A DNA stretch of 64,000 bases from Paenimyroides baculatum. Its GTDB lineage: Bacteria > Bacteroidota > Bacteroidia > Flavobacteriales > Flavobacteriaceae. A program made the position numbers and the translations under genes. Location: assembly GCF_008629655.1 (NCBI RefSeq), contig NZ_VWSG01000008.1, positions 1 through 64,000 on the forward strand, read 5' to 3'. The number at the start of each line of letters is the position of its first letter. Position 1 is the stretch's first letter. The notes below the pieces were generated by a model. The model was not told the DNA's origin, searched no databases, and worked only from the letters and a program-made list of their open reading frames with translations. Below, in pieces: positions 17,013 to 26,498 of the stretch.

Positions 17013-18027
17013 TTATAATTGATTTTTCATTTCTTCTACAATTTCTTTCGGTAGAAATTTTTCAAAACTATATCTCAAACCTATTTCTGCCATTGCAAAG
17101 CTTACATTTTGGGTTGAATAATCATAAATGGCAGCAACCAGTCTTTTGTCCTTTAGTTGAATTACGGTTTTATCTTCTGTTTGTGATATTTCCCCTATTT
17201 TATAACGATCTTTTCCGATGGTTTCGATTAAATCTACTGTCCTTGCAATTTCTGTTTTGCTGTAATTTCCTGTTACCGTCATTTCAAAATTCATTACAGC
17301 TTCTAAAACTCCAAACGATTTATTCTCTTTTTTAATGATTTTTTTGGGCTTTTGTGCTTCTATTTCTTTCAATGCAATCTTTAAATCTGGAAGAATTTCA
17401 CAATTATCAAAATTGCTGCGTAGCATATTTTTCATTTGTTCTTTTGAAAAACGAGTGGCATCTAGATAATCTTCCGAAACAAAATTTACGGCTTATTCAA
17501 AGTTTTTTTGCTGGAGCGAGATATAAAACTTTTTAAAATCAGTTTTCATTAGCTCTTTCATTTCATCGTGTAAAGCTTTTTGACTTGTGCTTTTACCTTG
17601 TAAATTGTACAATTTTGTTTTTCCAATTTGCTTTCCATCTTTAAAAATTGCTACGGAAGATAATTGCCCGCTTGAATGATAGGTTCTCCATTCGGCTACT
17701 TGTTTTCCGTTTATGTAATTACCTGTTTTAAGGATTTTTCCGTTTGGGTAATAGTCGCTCCATTCTCCATGTTTTTCTCCACTCTCATACAGTCCAATAC
17801 TTTCTAAATCTCCGTTTATACTATAGAATTTCCATTCGCCTGTTTTTTTTCCTTTTTCATCATACTTACCGGATTCTTTTAGTTTTCCATTTTTATAAGT
17901 AATGTAGGTATTACCCGGTTTTCCATTATCGGCATCTGCTGCTATTTTAATTGCCTCTGTTTGATTTTGACCGAAAGAAAAAAATACAGGTAAACATTAA
18001 TGATATGAGTATCACTTGTATTTTCAT
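17013..18027 (-). pseudogene. Broken YwqK/MORN-repeat-like secreted protein gene (frameshift and stop)
   Basis: Read from the ATG at 18027, the frame starts as a signal peptide (MKIQVILISLMFTCIFF) but goes out of frame at a run of seven T (plus strand A run 17978-17984); removing one base gives a normal cleavage region (SFGQNQTEA) and then several YwqK/MORN-type repeats (NGKLKESGKYDEKGKKTGEW and similar). The reading then stops at a TAA (plus strand 17493-17495) in the middle of otherwise continuous coding sequence (LQQKNFE*AVNFVSEDYLD) and continues for a further ~160 residues with no obvious domain. Repaired, the product would be about 337 residues. The 140-residue tail after the stop (17013-17435) could at most be a fragment. 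Confidence 0.75.
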
Positions 18028-18068
18028 TTTTAAATTACTAATCATATAAAAAGTATTTACGTAAACGT

Positions 18069-18929
18069 TTATCTTTTTGAATTGCAATATTTTTCATATT
18101 CACTTTTCACATCTTCACGACCAAGCTCAATCGCTCTTTGCAAATCTGTACATACCCCATCTATATCATTTAGCTGATATTTAGCAACTGCACGATTAAT
18201 GTATGCTAAAGAATAGTTGGGATTAAGTTCAATAGCCTTATCGAAATAAGGTACACTTAGATTGTATTTTTTTTGATGGTTGTATAATATTCCAATATTG
18301 TTGTATGCTTTGTCTTTAAATAATAACTGATGATCGGTATCTTTTATCGCCAAGTTAAAATAATTCATTGCTTTTTCTGGTTTTGCCTGATCATGATAAC
18401 ATATACCAAGACAGTAAAAAGCATCACCCCAATTGGGTTTTAATTCCAAAGCTTTAAGAAAATCTGCTTCTGCTTCTGCCATTTTCCCTTTATCTGCTAA
18501 AGCCATCCCCCTGTCTAAATATGCCCATTCATATTGCGGCTGTAATTCAATTGATTTAGAGAAATCTGCAATACTTTCTTCCGAAAGACCCAATTTGTAA
18601 TTTAGATCACCTCTTCTGTAATAAATAAAAAATAATGCCGCAGGGTCAGGATTGATAGTAATAGCTTTAGTTAGGCTAGTTTTTGCTTCTTCATATTTAC
18701 CCAGCGCTGTAAGCAGACTTGCCTTTTTGATATATAAAGCTCCTGCTTGAGGATCATGAGTTAATGTAACTTCAATGTTTTTTAAGTACTCTTCAATCTT
18801 CGCTATTTTCACAGGATCAGTTTCTAGAACAATAGCATTTTGATTATAGCCGATGGTAGTGACAAACAACGCAATGACAATAAAGAGAAATAATTTAGTT
18901 GCTTTATATTTTCTATATATTATATTCAT
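18069..18929 (-). CDS. Tetratricopeptide-repeat protein
   Basis: This 286-residue protein has an N-terminal hydrophobic segment (about 12-28, likely a signal peptide or anchor) followed by about six to seven TPR units from residue ~45 to the end, each with the W/L-G-Y-A-F-A-P pattern (for example AEADFLKALELKPNWGDAFY). TPRs act as protein-binding scaffolds, here probably in the periplasm. It lies 41 bp upstream of the broken YwqK-like gene in the same direction and may have been its partner. Confidence 0.8.
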   Translation of the reverse strand: MNIIYRKYKATKLFLFIVIALFVTTIGYNQNAIVLETDPVKIAKIEEYLKNIEVTLTHDPQAGALYIKKASLLTALGKYEEAKTSLTKAITINPDPAALFFIYYRRGDLNYKLGLSEESIADFSKSIELQPQYEWAYLDRGMALADKGKMAEAEADFLKALELKPNWGDAFYCLGICYHDQAKPEKAMNYFNLAIKDTDHQLLFKDKAYNNIGILYNHQKKYNLSVPYFDKAIELNPNYSLAYINRAVAKYQLNDIDGVCTDLQRAIELGREDVKSEYEKYCNSKR

Positions 18930-19016
18930 ACCGAATTCTTTATGCTAAAATAACTTATTTCTATTAACTACATTTATATTAGTATTCATTAGCAACCAAT
19001 ACTTGTTTAAAATAAA

Positions 19017-19044
19017 TCGGGCTTAAGTTTAAACCCAAGCCCGA
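19017..19044 (-). terminator. Terminator of the lipocalin-like gene
   Basis: Arms TCGGGCTT (19017-19024) and AAGCCCGA (19037-19044) form a GC-rich stem just past the stop codon of the minus-strand gene at 19057. Confidence 0.65.
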
Positions 19045-19056
19045 ATGTAATAAGTG

Positions 19057-19536
19057 TTATTTAACTTTTTTAAATACGAATTTTAATGCCACAACATTCA
19101 ATTCGTAATCTGCTGCTTCTTCCCTTGTTAAAGGTCTTTGAATTTCAAAAGCATCGGCGGTAAGTTTTTTAATTTCAAAACTGTCTTCAAAATCTTCTCC
19201 TTCACCTAATGCCAGTTTAAATGTATTTCCTGTAACATTCCATATTCCGTCTGTGATATAATTCTCACATTCGCTTGCATTGTCACTAAAATCGTAATCT
19301 ATATTCTGTAAAATACCGTTGTTTTTAAATTCAAAAGTATCGTACGGACATTCACCGTTATCGTCAGAATAAGTTGAAACTACATTACCGTTTTCATCTA
19401 ACGCTAATTCTTCCATATAACTCCATTTACCTAATAACTGGTTTTGTTCTGATGGTGCCGGTTTATCGTCATCTGAACATGATACAGCTGTAATTGCTAC
19501 AGCACTTAATGCGAACATTGAAAAGATCTTTTTCAT
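19057..19536 (-). CDS. Lipocalin-like lipoprotein
   Basis: The 159-residue protein has a lipoprotein signal (lipobox AVSC, Cys20), an Asp-rich linker, and a beta-rich domain starting LLGKWSYMEE. The 'L-x-G-x-W' start and strand pattern fit the small lipocalin-like domain lipoproteins abundant in Flavobacteriia. Two Cys residues (in GECPYD and SECENY) could form a disulfide. It is a single-gene unit bounded by hairpins on both sides; ligand unknown. Confidence 0.7.
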   Translation of the reverse strand: MKKIFSMFALSAVAITAVSCSDDDKPAPSEQNQLLGKWSYMEELALDENGNVVSTYSDDNGECPYDTFEFKNNGILQNIDYDFSDNASECENYITDGIWNVTGNTFKLALGEGEDFEDSFEIKKLTADAFEIQRPLTREEAADYELNVVALKFVFKKVK

Positions 19537-19641
19537 AACTTAATTTTTTCTAAATAGTAAACATTACAAAATTATGATGCTTTTGAAAAAGTATTTGTAG
19601 AACTTTTTATAGTCAGAATGACGAACTTGTTCTACATAAAA

Positions 19642-19672
19642 AAACTCGCACCGAAAAGATTCGTGCGAGTTT
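19642..19672 (-). terminator. Terminator of the rRNA methyltransferase gene
   Basis: Arms AAACTCGCAC (19642-19651) and GTGCGAGTTT (19663-19672) form a 10-bp stem located 20 bp past the stop codon on the minus strand. Confidence 0.75.
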
Positions 19673-19694
19673 AATAATTTTATTTTATGACTGA

Positions 19695-20864
19695 TTATTC
19701 TTCTACATATAAAACTAACCCTTTTAGGTAAGATCCTTCCGGGTGGAACATATTTACAGGATGATCCGGACCTTGCGATAGCTTGTGCAACACACGTACT
19801 TTTCTACCCGATTCTATTGCTGCAGCTGCTACGGTATTGTAAAAAAGCACCTCATCTATAACCTGCGAGCATGAAAATGTAAACAAGAAACCACCTTTTG
19901 TAATGGTTTTTAATCCGGCAACGTTCAAACGTTTATATGCTTGCGTTGCGGTGTGCTTGCTTTTGATGTTTTTGGCAAATGCGGGCGGATCTAAAACAAT
20001 AACTTCGTATTGGTTTTTATTTTCTTTTAGAAATTCAAAAACATCTGACGCTACTGCCTGGTGATTGCTTCCCGGAAAGTTCAACTGCATATTTTGCGCA
20101 GCCAATTTTACGGCTTTATCAGATATATCAACAGAAGTTACCAAATTGGCACCAGAATTCATAGCGTAAATAGAAAAACCGCCGGTATAGCAAAATGTAT
20201 TCAGTACTTTTTTTCCGTTTGAATATCTCTCTAATAACTTTCTATTTTCTCTTTGATCTAAAAAGAACCCAGTTTTTTGTCCTTCAACCCAATTTACATG
20301 AAACTGAATGTTGTTTTCTTTCGCGATTGTTTCGGCAGCTGTTCCGTATAAATGAAAATCGGTTCCTGTATTTGGAAGTGTGTTAGCGCTTTTACAGTAA
20401 ATGGTTTCGCAATAATCAGGAAAACATTTTTGTATGGCTTCGGCGATTTTCTTCATATTCAAATAAATCCCTGTGGAATGTGCCTGAATCACAAAGTTTT
20501 TGTTGTAATAATCGATAATCAAACCCGGAATTTCGTCACCTTCACCATGAATCAATCTAAAGGCATTGGTTTCTTCTATATTAAAAAGCTTTAAACGTAA
20601 ATTCCACGCAGCATTTAGGCGGTTATCCCAGAAATCATCAGTAAAAACCTCGTCTTTAAAAGTTAATATGCGCACAACGATGCTTCCTTTGTTGCTGTAA
20701 AAACCTGTTGCCAAATGATCACCATCGTACGTAGTAATATCAACCATTTGTCCGTCTTCCAACTCATCGCTAACCCCATAAACCGCACCACTAAAAACCC
20801 AAGGGTGTTTACGTAAAATAGATTTTTCTTTACCTTGCTTTAATATAACCTTTGCAAATTCCAT
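19695..20864 (-). CDS. rlmI: Class I SAM-dependent rRNA large-subunit methyltransferase (RlmI-like)
   Basis: The 389-residue protein has an N-terminal PUA domain (about 1-75, with RKHPWVFSGAV), a central EEHEE-like region, and a Rossmann methyltransferase domain with the SAM loop (NTFCYTGGFSIYAM, about residues 222-235), motif IV LDPPAFAK (about 291-298) and the catalytic Cys segment FTFSCSQ (about 328-334). This is the RlmI/YccW architecture, which makes 5-methylcytosine in 23S rRNA; the exact site is inferred from the family. Confidence 0.8.
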   Translation of the reverse strand: MEFAKVILKQGKEKSILRKHPWVFSGAVYGVSDELEDGQMVDITTYDGDHLATGFYSNKGSIVVRILTFKDEVFTDDFWDNRLNAAWNLRLKLFNIEETNAFRLIHGEGDEIPGLIIDYYNKNFVIQAHSTGIYLNMKKIAEAIQKCFPDYCETIYCKSANTLPNTGTDFHLYGTAAETIAKENNIQFHVNWVEGQKTGFFLDQRENRKLLERYSNGKKVLNTFCYTGGFSIYAMNSGANLVTSVDISDKAVKLAAQNMQLNFPGSNHQAVASDVFEFLKENKNQYEVIVLDPPAFAKNIKSKHTATQAYKRLNVAGLKTITKGGFLFTFSCSQVIDEVLFYNTVAAAAIESGRKVRVLHKLSQGPDHPVNMFHPEGSYLKGLVLYVEE

Positions 20865-20914
20865 TTAATTATTTTTTACAAAAGTAAAACAATCTCGTGT
20901 TTTTAAACACAAAA

Positions 20915-20937
20915 AAATCCATCGTAATGATGGATTT
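20915..20937 (-). terminator. Terminator after the AI-2E-type permease gene
   Basis: Arms AAATCCATC (20915-20923) and GATGGATTT (20929-20937) form a 9-bp stem directly after the minus-strand stop codon at 20943. Confidence 0.7.
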
Positions 20938-20942
20938 TATAT

Positions 20943-22199
20943 TTAAGAATTATCTTTTTCATCTTTATCAGGATCAGGTGTTTTTCCTTCTTCGTGATTT
21001 TGTTCTTCGGTTTGCAGAACTTTTGGCAAGTCTTCGTCTTTCGGTTTTTTACGATAAATGTATCTGTCGTAATATTTTTCAAACAACGGCGTTGGCGCAT
21101 TGTCTTCTCCCAAAACAAATCCGTACGGACGTAAACCTTCTACATTATCGAAAATAATTTTGAAAATAGCTAAAACGGGAATGGCTAAAAACATTCCGGC
21201 AATTCCCCAGATCGATTCTGCAATCACGATACCAAACAACACAACAAACGAGTTTAATGCTACTTTTGATCCAATGATTTTTGGTGTAATGATGTTTCCA
21301 TCGATTGAATTTACAACCAAAACCGCAACAATTACCCACAGTGCCTGTATAGGTTCGCCGGTTGCTAATGTTACAATGGCAGCCAAAATGGTAGCTACAA
21401 AAACACCCACATAAGGTATTAAATTTAACACGCCGCAAAGTACCGCAAACAACAAAGCGTACTTAATACCAATAATTGAATATGCGATGAACATTAAGCC
21501 CGAAACCGCCACAACCTGTATCAACAACCCAAAAATGTATTGTTTTATGATGCTTTGAATTTCAACAATTACTTCTTTTACTTTGGTTTGATCTTTAGGC
21601 GGAAAACACCATATTAAGAATTTTACCAAATGACTGCGGTACAGTAAAAAGAAGAAGATGCCCAAAAAAATGAACATTGCTGATGCCAGCATAGAAGTTA
21701 ACGATGTAACTGCTGTGCCTAATACACCCGATCCGCGTTTAAGAACTTCCTCGGCATTTTTTTCAATGTAATTGATCTGTTCTTGTTCTGATACACCAAA
21801 TTTATCGTAAACAAAAACCTGTACTTCGTGAAATAATTTTTCGATCTGTTGTTGAAATTCCGGTAGATCTTCTGTAAACTGTGCCATTTGCGTACCAATG
21901 AAGTACATAACAGCCAAAACCGCCAAAAAGAACAATATTGGAGATACCAATGAAGTTACAATTCTTGGAAACTTTAATTTTTTTTCCTGAAAGTTAGACA
22001 GCGGCAACAACAACATGGATACCAAAAAGCCAATTACCAAAGGCACCAATACAGATTTACCAATGATGCTGATAAAAACTATTGCTATTAGGCTGATTAA
22101 AACGCACGCTAAACGAATAACAAACGGAACTTTCGTTTTTTGATCGTTTGGATTGCTGAAATCTAAATCTTTATATCTTTCTAAATGTTCGTTTTTCAT
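20943..22199 (-). CDS. AI-2E family transporter-like membrane protein
   Basis: Starting at the ATG at 22199, the 418-residue protein has two N-terminal membrane helices (about 25-65), a third pair around 75-105, a soluble amphipathic stretch (about 110-160), and a C-terminal helix cluster (about 160-370), followed by a charged tail rich in Glu, Asp and Lys. This is the layout of the AI-2E/PerM permease family, some members of which export autoinducer-2 or act as sodium/proton antiporters. The substrate here is unknown. It lies 15 bp downstream of the CoA-transferase operon. Confidence 0.85.
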   Translation of the reverse strand: MKNEHLERYKDLDFSNPNDQKTKVPFVIRLACVLISLIAIVFISIIGKSVLVPLVIGFLVSMLLLPLSNFQEKKLKFPRIVTSLVSPILFFLAVLAVMYFIGTQMAQFTEDLPEFQQQIEKLFHEVQVFVYDKFGVSEQEQINYIEKNAEEVLKRGSGVLGTAVTSLTSMLASAMFIFLGIFFFLLYRSHLVKFLIWCFPPKDQTKVKEVIVEIQSIIKQYIFGLLIQVVAVSGLMFIAYSIIGIKYALLFAVLCGVLNLIPYVGVFVATILAAIVTLATGEPIQALWVIVAVLVVNSIDGNIITPKIIGSKVALNSFVVLFGIVIAESIWGIAGMFLAIPVLAIFKIIFDNVEGLRPYGFVLGEDNAPTPLFEKYYDRYIYRKKPKDEDLPKVLQTEEQNHEEGKTPDPDKDEKDNS

Positions 22200-22214
22200 A
22201 GCCAATTTATTTTT

Positions 22215-22871
22215 TTAGATACTCATTTCAGGAATCGTTCCTTCAATGATCAATTCAGCTTCGGTTGCCTTTATGATTTCTTCTACCGATACACCGGGAG
22301 CGCGTTCAAGCAATTTAAAACCATTTGGAGTAATTTCCATCAAAGCCAATTCGGTTACTACTTTTTTAACACATCCAACACCTGTTAAAGGCAGCGTACA
22401 TTTTTTTAATATTTTAGATTCGCCTGCTTTGTTTACGTGCATCATGGCAACAATGATATTTTCTGCCGATGCTACCAAATCCATAGCACCGCCCATACCT
22501 TTTACCATTTTTCCAGGGATTTTCCAGTTGGCGATGTCGCCGTTTTCAGAAACTTCCATTGCGCCTAAAATAGTTAAATCAACATGTTGTGAACGAATCA
22601 TTCCAAAACTCATAGCCGAATCAAAAAATGATGCTCCAGGTAATGTTGTTATGGTTTGTTTACCCGCGTTGATTAGATCGGCATCTTCATCTCCTTCAAA
22701 AGGAAAAGGTCCCATACCTAAAACGCCGTTTTCTGACTGAAATTCTACGTTCATTCCGTCGGGAATATAGTTTGCAACCAATGTTGGAATCCCAATTCCT
22801 AAATTTACATAAAACCCTTCTTGTAATTCTTTGGCAATGCGTTTTGCAATGCCTACTTTATCTAATGCCAT
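22215..22871 (-). CDS. scoB: 3-oxoacid CoA-transferase, subunit B
   Basis: The 218-residue protein has the type I CoA-transferase beta-subunit core, with the active-site Glu47 in 'SENGVLG' that forms the CoA thioester during transfer, and the conserved segment KGMGGAMDLV (about 121-130). It should work with the A subunit encoded 2 bp upstream to move CoA from succinyl-CoA to acetoacetate or a similar acid. The alternative names atoA and scoB describe the same fold; the acceptor acid is not decided by sequence. Confidence 0.85.
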   Translation of the reverse strand: MALDKVGIAKRIAKELQEGFYVNLGIGIPTLVANYIPDGMNVEFQSENGVLGMGPFPFEGDEDADLINAGKQTITTLPGASFFDSAMSFGMIRSQHVDLTILGAMEVSENGDIANWKIPGKMVKGMGGAMDLVASAENIIVAMMHVNKAGESKILKKCTLPLTGVGCVKKVVTELALMEITPNGFKLLERAPGVSVEEIIKATEAELIIEGTIPEMSI

Positions 22872-22873
22872 AA

Positions 22874-23575
22874 TTAATCTCTTTTACGTACCGTTCGTTG
22901 TTCAATTCTTTTTTCATACTTTTCTCCTTGAAAAATACGCTTCACATAAATTCCCGGAATATGAATTTGGTTAGGATCTAATTCTCCAAGCGGTACCAAC
23001 TCTTCAACTTCGGCAATGGTAATTTCACCTGCACCTGCCATAACTGCGTTAAAGCTGCGTGTAGTTCCTTTGAAAACCAAGTTTCCAGCTTCGTCACCTT
23101 TCCATGCCTTTACAATCGCAAAATCGGCCTTGTAGGCTTCTTCCATTACATACATTTTTCCGTTGAATTCGCGTGTTTCTTTACCTTCTGCAACTTCGGT
23201 TCCGTAACCCGCCGGTGTAAAAAATGCAGGAATACCTGCTTGTGCAGCACGACATTTTTCTGCCAATGTTCCTTGCGGAGTTAATTCAACATCTAGCTCG
23301 CCGCTTAACATCTGGCGTTCAAATTCGGCATTTTCACCTACATAAGAGGCAATCATTTTTTTAACCTGACGCTTTTGAAGTAGTAATCCTAATCCAAAAT
23401 CATCAACACCTGCGTTATTAGAAATACAGGTTAAACCTGTAATGTTTTTACGAACCAGTTCGGCAATTGAATTTTCGGGAATACCGCTTAATCCAAATCC
23501 GCCAACCATAATGGTTTGATTATCTTGTACATCGTGTAATGCCTCTTGCGCATTCGCAACCTTTTTATTAATCAT
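22874..23575 (-). CDS. scoA: 3-oxoacid CoA-transferase, subunit A
   Basis: The 233-residue protein has the CoA-binding glycine-rich loop [11 protein letters not shown] near residues 22-32 and the alpha-subunit signature ending around [20 protein letters not shown] (about 114-133). It forms the heterodimer with the B subunit, whose ATG follows after two bases, so the two are surely translated together. Role: ketone-body or short-chain acid metabolism in the cytosol. Confidence 0.85.
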   Translation of the reverse strand: MINKKVANAQEALHDVQDNQTIMVGGFGLSGIPENSIAELVRKNITGLTCISNNAGVDDFGLGLLLQKRQVKKMIASYVGENAEFERQMLSGELDVELTPQGTLAEKCRAAQAGIPAFFTPAGYGTEVAEGKETREFNGKMYVMEEAYKADFAIVKAWKGDEAGNLVFKGTTRSFNAVMAGAGEITIAEVEELVPLGELDPNQIHIPGIYVKRIFQGEKYEKRIEQRTVRKRD

Positions 23576-23612
23576 AATTATTTAGATTGTTAATGGTATA
23601 AAAATATGAAAA

Positions 23613-23641
23613 AAAACGACTTCAAAATAGGAAGTCGTTTT
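23613..23641. terminator. Terminator of the ricT-gldH-PBP1A operon
   Basis: Arms AAAACGACTTC (23613-23623) and GAAGTCGTTTT (23631-23641) form an 11-bp stem just past the PBP1A stop codon (23648), with A and T runs on both sides. Confidence 0.8.
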
Positions 23642-23647
23642 AAATAT

Positions 23648-25990
23648 TTAAAAGTCAAATTCTTTTGGAACACTTTCTGTAGGGGCAGCCAAGCTATCTT
23701 TCTTTTCGCTTCCGCCGCCAACCGAATCATTGGCAGCTCGTTTCCAGCAATCAACCAGAACACTTATGTTTGCAGGTCGTTCAAAATCTTCATCGGAAAC
23801 ATACAGCGTTTTATCGCCATAACACTTCTTCATAAAGATACCCCAAATTGGCAGTGCCATTGTTGCTCCTTGTCCGTAAACCGTTGATTTAAAGTGCGCA
23901 GCACGATCTTCGTTACCAACCCAAACGCCGGTAACCAAGTTTGGAACCATACCAATGAACCAACCGTCTGAATTGTTCTGTGTAGTACCTGTTTTACCTG
24001 CAATAGGATTTTTAAACGCATACGGATAACCTGTCATTGTGTGGTAACCCGCACCGCCTGAACCTGTATAACGCAAACGACCACCAGAACCACCTTCGGT
24101 TACACCTTCCAATAATTTTATGATTCCGTATGCAATATCTTTATTCATAACATCGCGCGTTTCAGCTCTTGATTCAAACAAAACAACGCCGTTTTTATCG
24201 GTAATTTTATTTACAAAACGCGGTTTTACGTAAACTCCCTGATTTGCAAACGTGCTGTAAGCTGCAACCATATCGCTAACCGTAATTTCAACGGCTCCCA
24301 AAGCAATTGCCGGAGAAGCCGGAATATCCGATTTTACGCCTAAATCTCTACATAAATCAATCACCGCTTTTGGACCAACACGATCCATTAAACGAGCTGT
24401 AACAGTATTTAATGATTGTGCCAAAGCATATTTCATTGTTACGGAACCGTAATATTTACCTGCCGAGTTTTTAGGTGACCACGGTTGTTGAATTCCATAA
24501 CGTCCTTTAGGCATGGTAAAAGGTCCGTCGTAAATATAATCGCAAGGACTCATTCCTAATTGATCGATAGCTGTTGCGTAAACAAACGGCTTAAAGGTAG
24601 ATCCAACCTGACGTGCACCTTGTGCAACGTGATCGTATTGAAAATGTTTGTAATCGATCCCTCCTACCCAGGCTTTCACGTTACCTGTAACAGGTTCCAT
24701 AGACATCATACCCGATTGTAAGAAATGTTTGTAGTAAACAATAGAATCTCGCGGTGTCATTAACGTATCTTTTTCACCTTTCCAAGTGAAAATCGCCATT
24801 TTGGTTTTAACATCGAACGATTTTATGATATCTTCCTCTTCTTTACCTTGTGAGCTCATTTGTCGCCAACGTTCAGAATTACGCATTGCACGGTCGATTA
24901 TCTTCTTGGTTTCTGCCTGATTGATCTGAATAAACGGAGCATTTTTATTGCCTTTTTGTTGCTTAAAGAATTCTTTCTGTAAATTAGACAAGTGCATTTC
25001 TACCGCCTCTTCTGCATATTCCTGCATACGAGAATCAATCGTGGTATAAATACGCAAACCGTCGCGGTAAATATCATACGTTGACCCGTCTTTTTTAGGA
25101 TTTTCCTTTACCCATTTACGCATATAATCACGCAAATATTCTCTAAAATACGTTGCGTAACCTTTTGTATGCGTTTCTGGTGTATAATTGATTTTTAAAG
25201 GCTTTGCCTGATATTTTTCTTTTTCGGCTTCGGTAATTTTACCGTTTTTAGCCATTTGCGCCAAAACAATGTTTCTACGATTTTCTGCTCGATCCGGATT
25301 AAAACGCGGATTGTAACGAGAAGGTGCCTGAAGCATTCCTACTAAAACAGCAGCTTCTTCTACCGTTAGTTTTTTAGGTTCTTTATTAAAATAGATGTTA
25401 GCCGCCGAACGGATTCCGTACGCATTACTAACAAAATCTACCGTATTAAGATAATAGGCAATGATTTCGTTTTTGGTGTATTGACGCTCTAATTTTACGG
25501 CAATAATCCACTCTTTTACCTTTTGAATTACACGAAAAAGCTTGTTAGTTGAACCCGAACTTCCGTGAAACAGGTTTTTTGCCAACTGCTGACTGATTGT
25601 ACTTGCTCCACCACTTGATCCGGCACTGAAAATAGCACGCATGGTTCCACGGGCATCAATCCCAGAATGTGAACGAAAACGCTCATCTTCGGTAGAAATC
25701 AAAGCATCAACCAAATGTTCCGGTAATTCTTCATACTTAACAGGCACGCGGTTTTCAAGGTAAAACTTACCTAATGTTTTTCCGTCTGCCGATATAATTT
25801 CAGTTGCTACACTTGATTCCGGATTTTCCAATTCATCGAAACTTGGCATCGCGCCAAAAATTCCCCAATTGGCAAAGGCAAAAATCAATATAACAAAGGC
25901 AACACCTGCACCGAACAATTTCCAGAATAAACGCAGAAATTTTCTGTTGGTAGATAGTTCCTTCTTTTTAGAATCTTCTATTTTTTCCAT
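23648..25990 (-). CDS. mrcA: Bifunctional penicillin-binding protein 1A (glycosyltransferase and transpeptidase)
   Basis: The 780-residue protein has an N-terminal membrane anchor (about 22-42), a GT51 glycosyltransferase domain (about 65-245; catalytic Glu101 in STEDERF, and GASTISQQLAKNLF at 128-141), and a transpeptidase domain with the three active-site boxes: STFK at 464-467, SLN at 526-528 and KTGT at 666-669. It polymerises and cross-links peptidoglycan outside the cytoplasmic membrane. It follows gldH with 16 bp between them. Confidence 0.93.
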   Translation of the reverse strand: MEKIEDSKKKELSTNRKFLRLFWKLFGAGVAFVILIFAFANWGIFGAMPSFDELENPESSVATEIISADGKTLGKFYLENRVPVKYEELPEHLVDALISTEDERFRSHSGIDARGTMRAIFSAGSSGGASTISQQLAKNLFHGSSGSTNKLFRVIQKVKEWIIAVKLERQYTKNEIIAYYLNTVDFVSNAYGIRSAANIYFNKEPKKLTVEEAAVLVGMLQAPSRYNPRFNPDRAENRRNIVLAQMAKNGKITEAEKEKYQAKPLKINYTPETHTKGYATYFREYLRDYMRKWVKENPKKDGSTYDIYRDGLRIYTTIDSRMQEYAEEAVEMHLSNLQKEFFKQQKGNKNAPFIQINQAETKKIIDRAMRNSERWRQMSSQGKEEEDIIKSFDVKTKMAIFTWKGEKDTLMTPRDSIVYYKHFLQSGMMSMEPVTGNVKAWVGGIDYKHFQYDHVAQGARQVGSTFKPFVYATAIDQLGMSPCDYIYDGPFTMPKGRYGIQQPWSPKNSAGKYYGSVTMKYALAQSLNTVTARLMDRVGPKAVIDLCRDLGVKSDIPASPAIALGAVEITVSDMVAAYSTFANQGVYVKPRFVNKITDKNGVVLFESRAETRDVMNKDIAYGIIKLLEGVTEGGSGGRLRYTGSGGAGYHTMTGYPYAFKNPIAGKTGTTQNNSDGWFIGMVPNLVTGVWVGNEDRAAHFKSTVYGQGATMALPIWGIFMKKCYGDKTLYVSDEDFERPANISVLVDCWKRAANDSVGGGSEKKDSLAAPTESVPKEFDF

Positions 25991-26006
25991 AATGTCTTAT
26001 GAATAA

Positions 26007-26498
26007 TTATTGTACTTGTAAACCAATTTCGGTAATGCCGTTTAAAACTGCATCGCCTTTTACTTCATTTACTTTTCGCATGGCATGTTCTACTTCAATT
26101 TTATAAACACCCTGCTTTTTAAACACTACTTTTTTTCGCCAGATAAGCTTGTGTTCCTTAACATCGGTAAAACCGGTCCCCAACATGGTTCCGTCGGCAT
26201 TTGCCATTTGATACTGCAATGTATCAACCGTTGCAACGCCTTCGGGCGGAAACATCTTCACAATTAAAAACAGGTTGCTGTACGGATAATCGCTTTTTGT
26301 ACGAATATTTATGTACGCATCGTGCTTTGTTATGGTATCTAACGATTCAAAATCAAAAACAGTAGGTTCGCTTTTTTTCCAACCGTCTGGCAATGATTTG
26401 TATTCGTTAAAAAAATCGGTCGTAGTACAAGCTGTAAATGCCATTACTGTTGATAAGGCAACAAATTTAAAGAGATTTCTTTTATTGTTTGTTATCAT
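26007..26498 (-). CDS. gldH: Gliding motility lipoprotein GldH
   Basis: From the ATG at 26498 the product is 163 residues, with a lipoprotein signal (lipobox FTAC) followed by TTTDFFNEYKSLPDGWKK, the usual GldH start, and a beta-rich periplasmic domain. GldH is needed for gliding in Flavobacterium johnsoniae and belongs to the type IX secretion-linked gliding set. The start codon lies 17 bp inside the end of the ricT-like gene, so translation is coupled. A longer frame exists but would add 27 unlikely residues before the signal peptide. Confidence 0.85.
   Translation of the reverse strand: MITNNKRNLFKFVALSTVMAFTACTTTDFFNEYKSLPDGWKKSEPTVFDFESLDTITKHDAYINIRTKSDYPYSNLFLIVKMFPPEGVATVDTLQYQMANADGTMLGTGFTDVKEHKLIWRKKVVFKKQGVYKIEVEHAMRKVNEVKGDAVLNGITEIGLQVQ

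Noticed and set aside
17013..17435. A separate 140-residue gene
   Set aside because: The sequence upstream stays coding in the same frame through a TAA up to the YwqK-like repeats, so it is the tail of one broken gene rather than a gene of its own.
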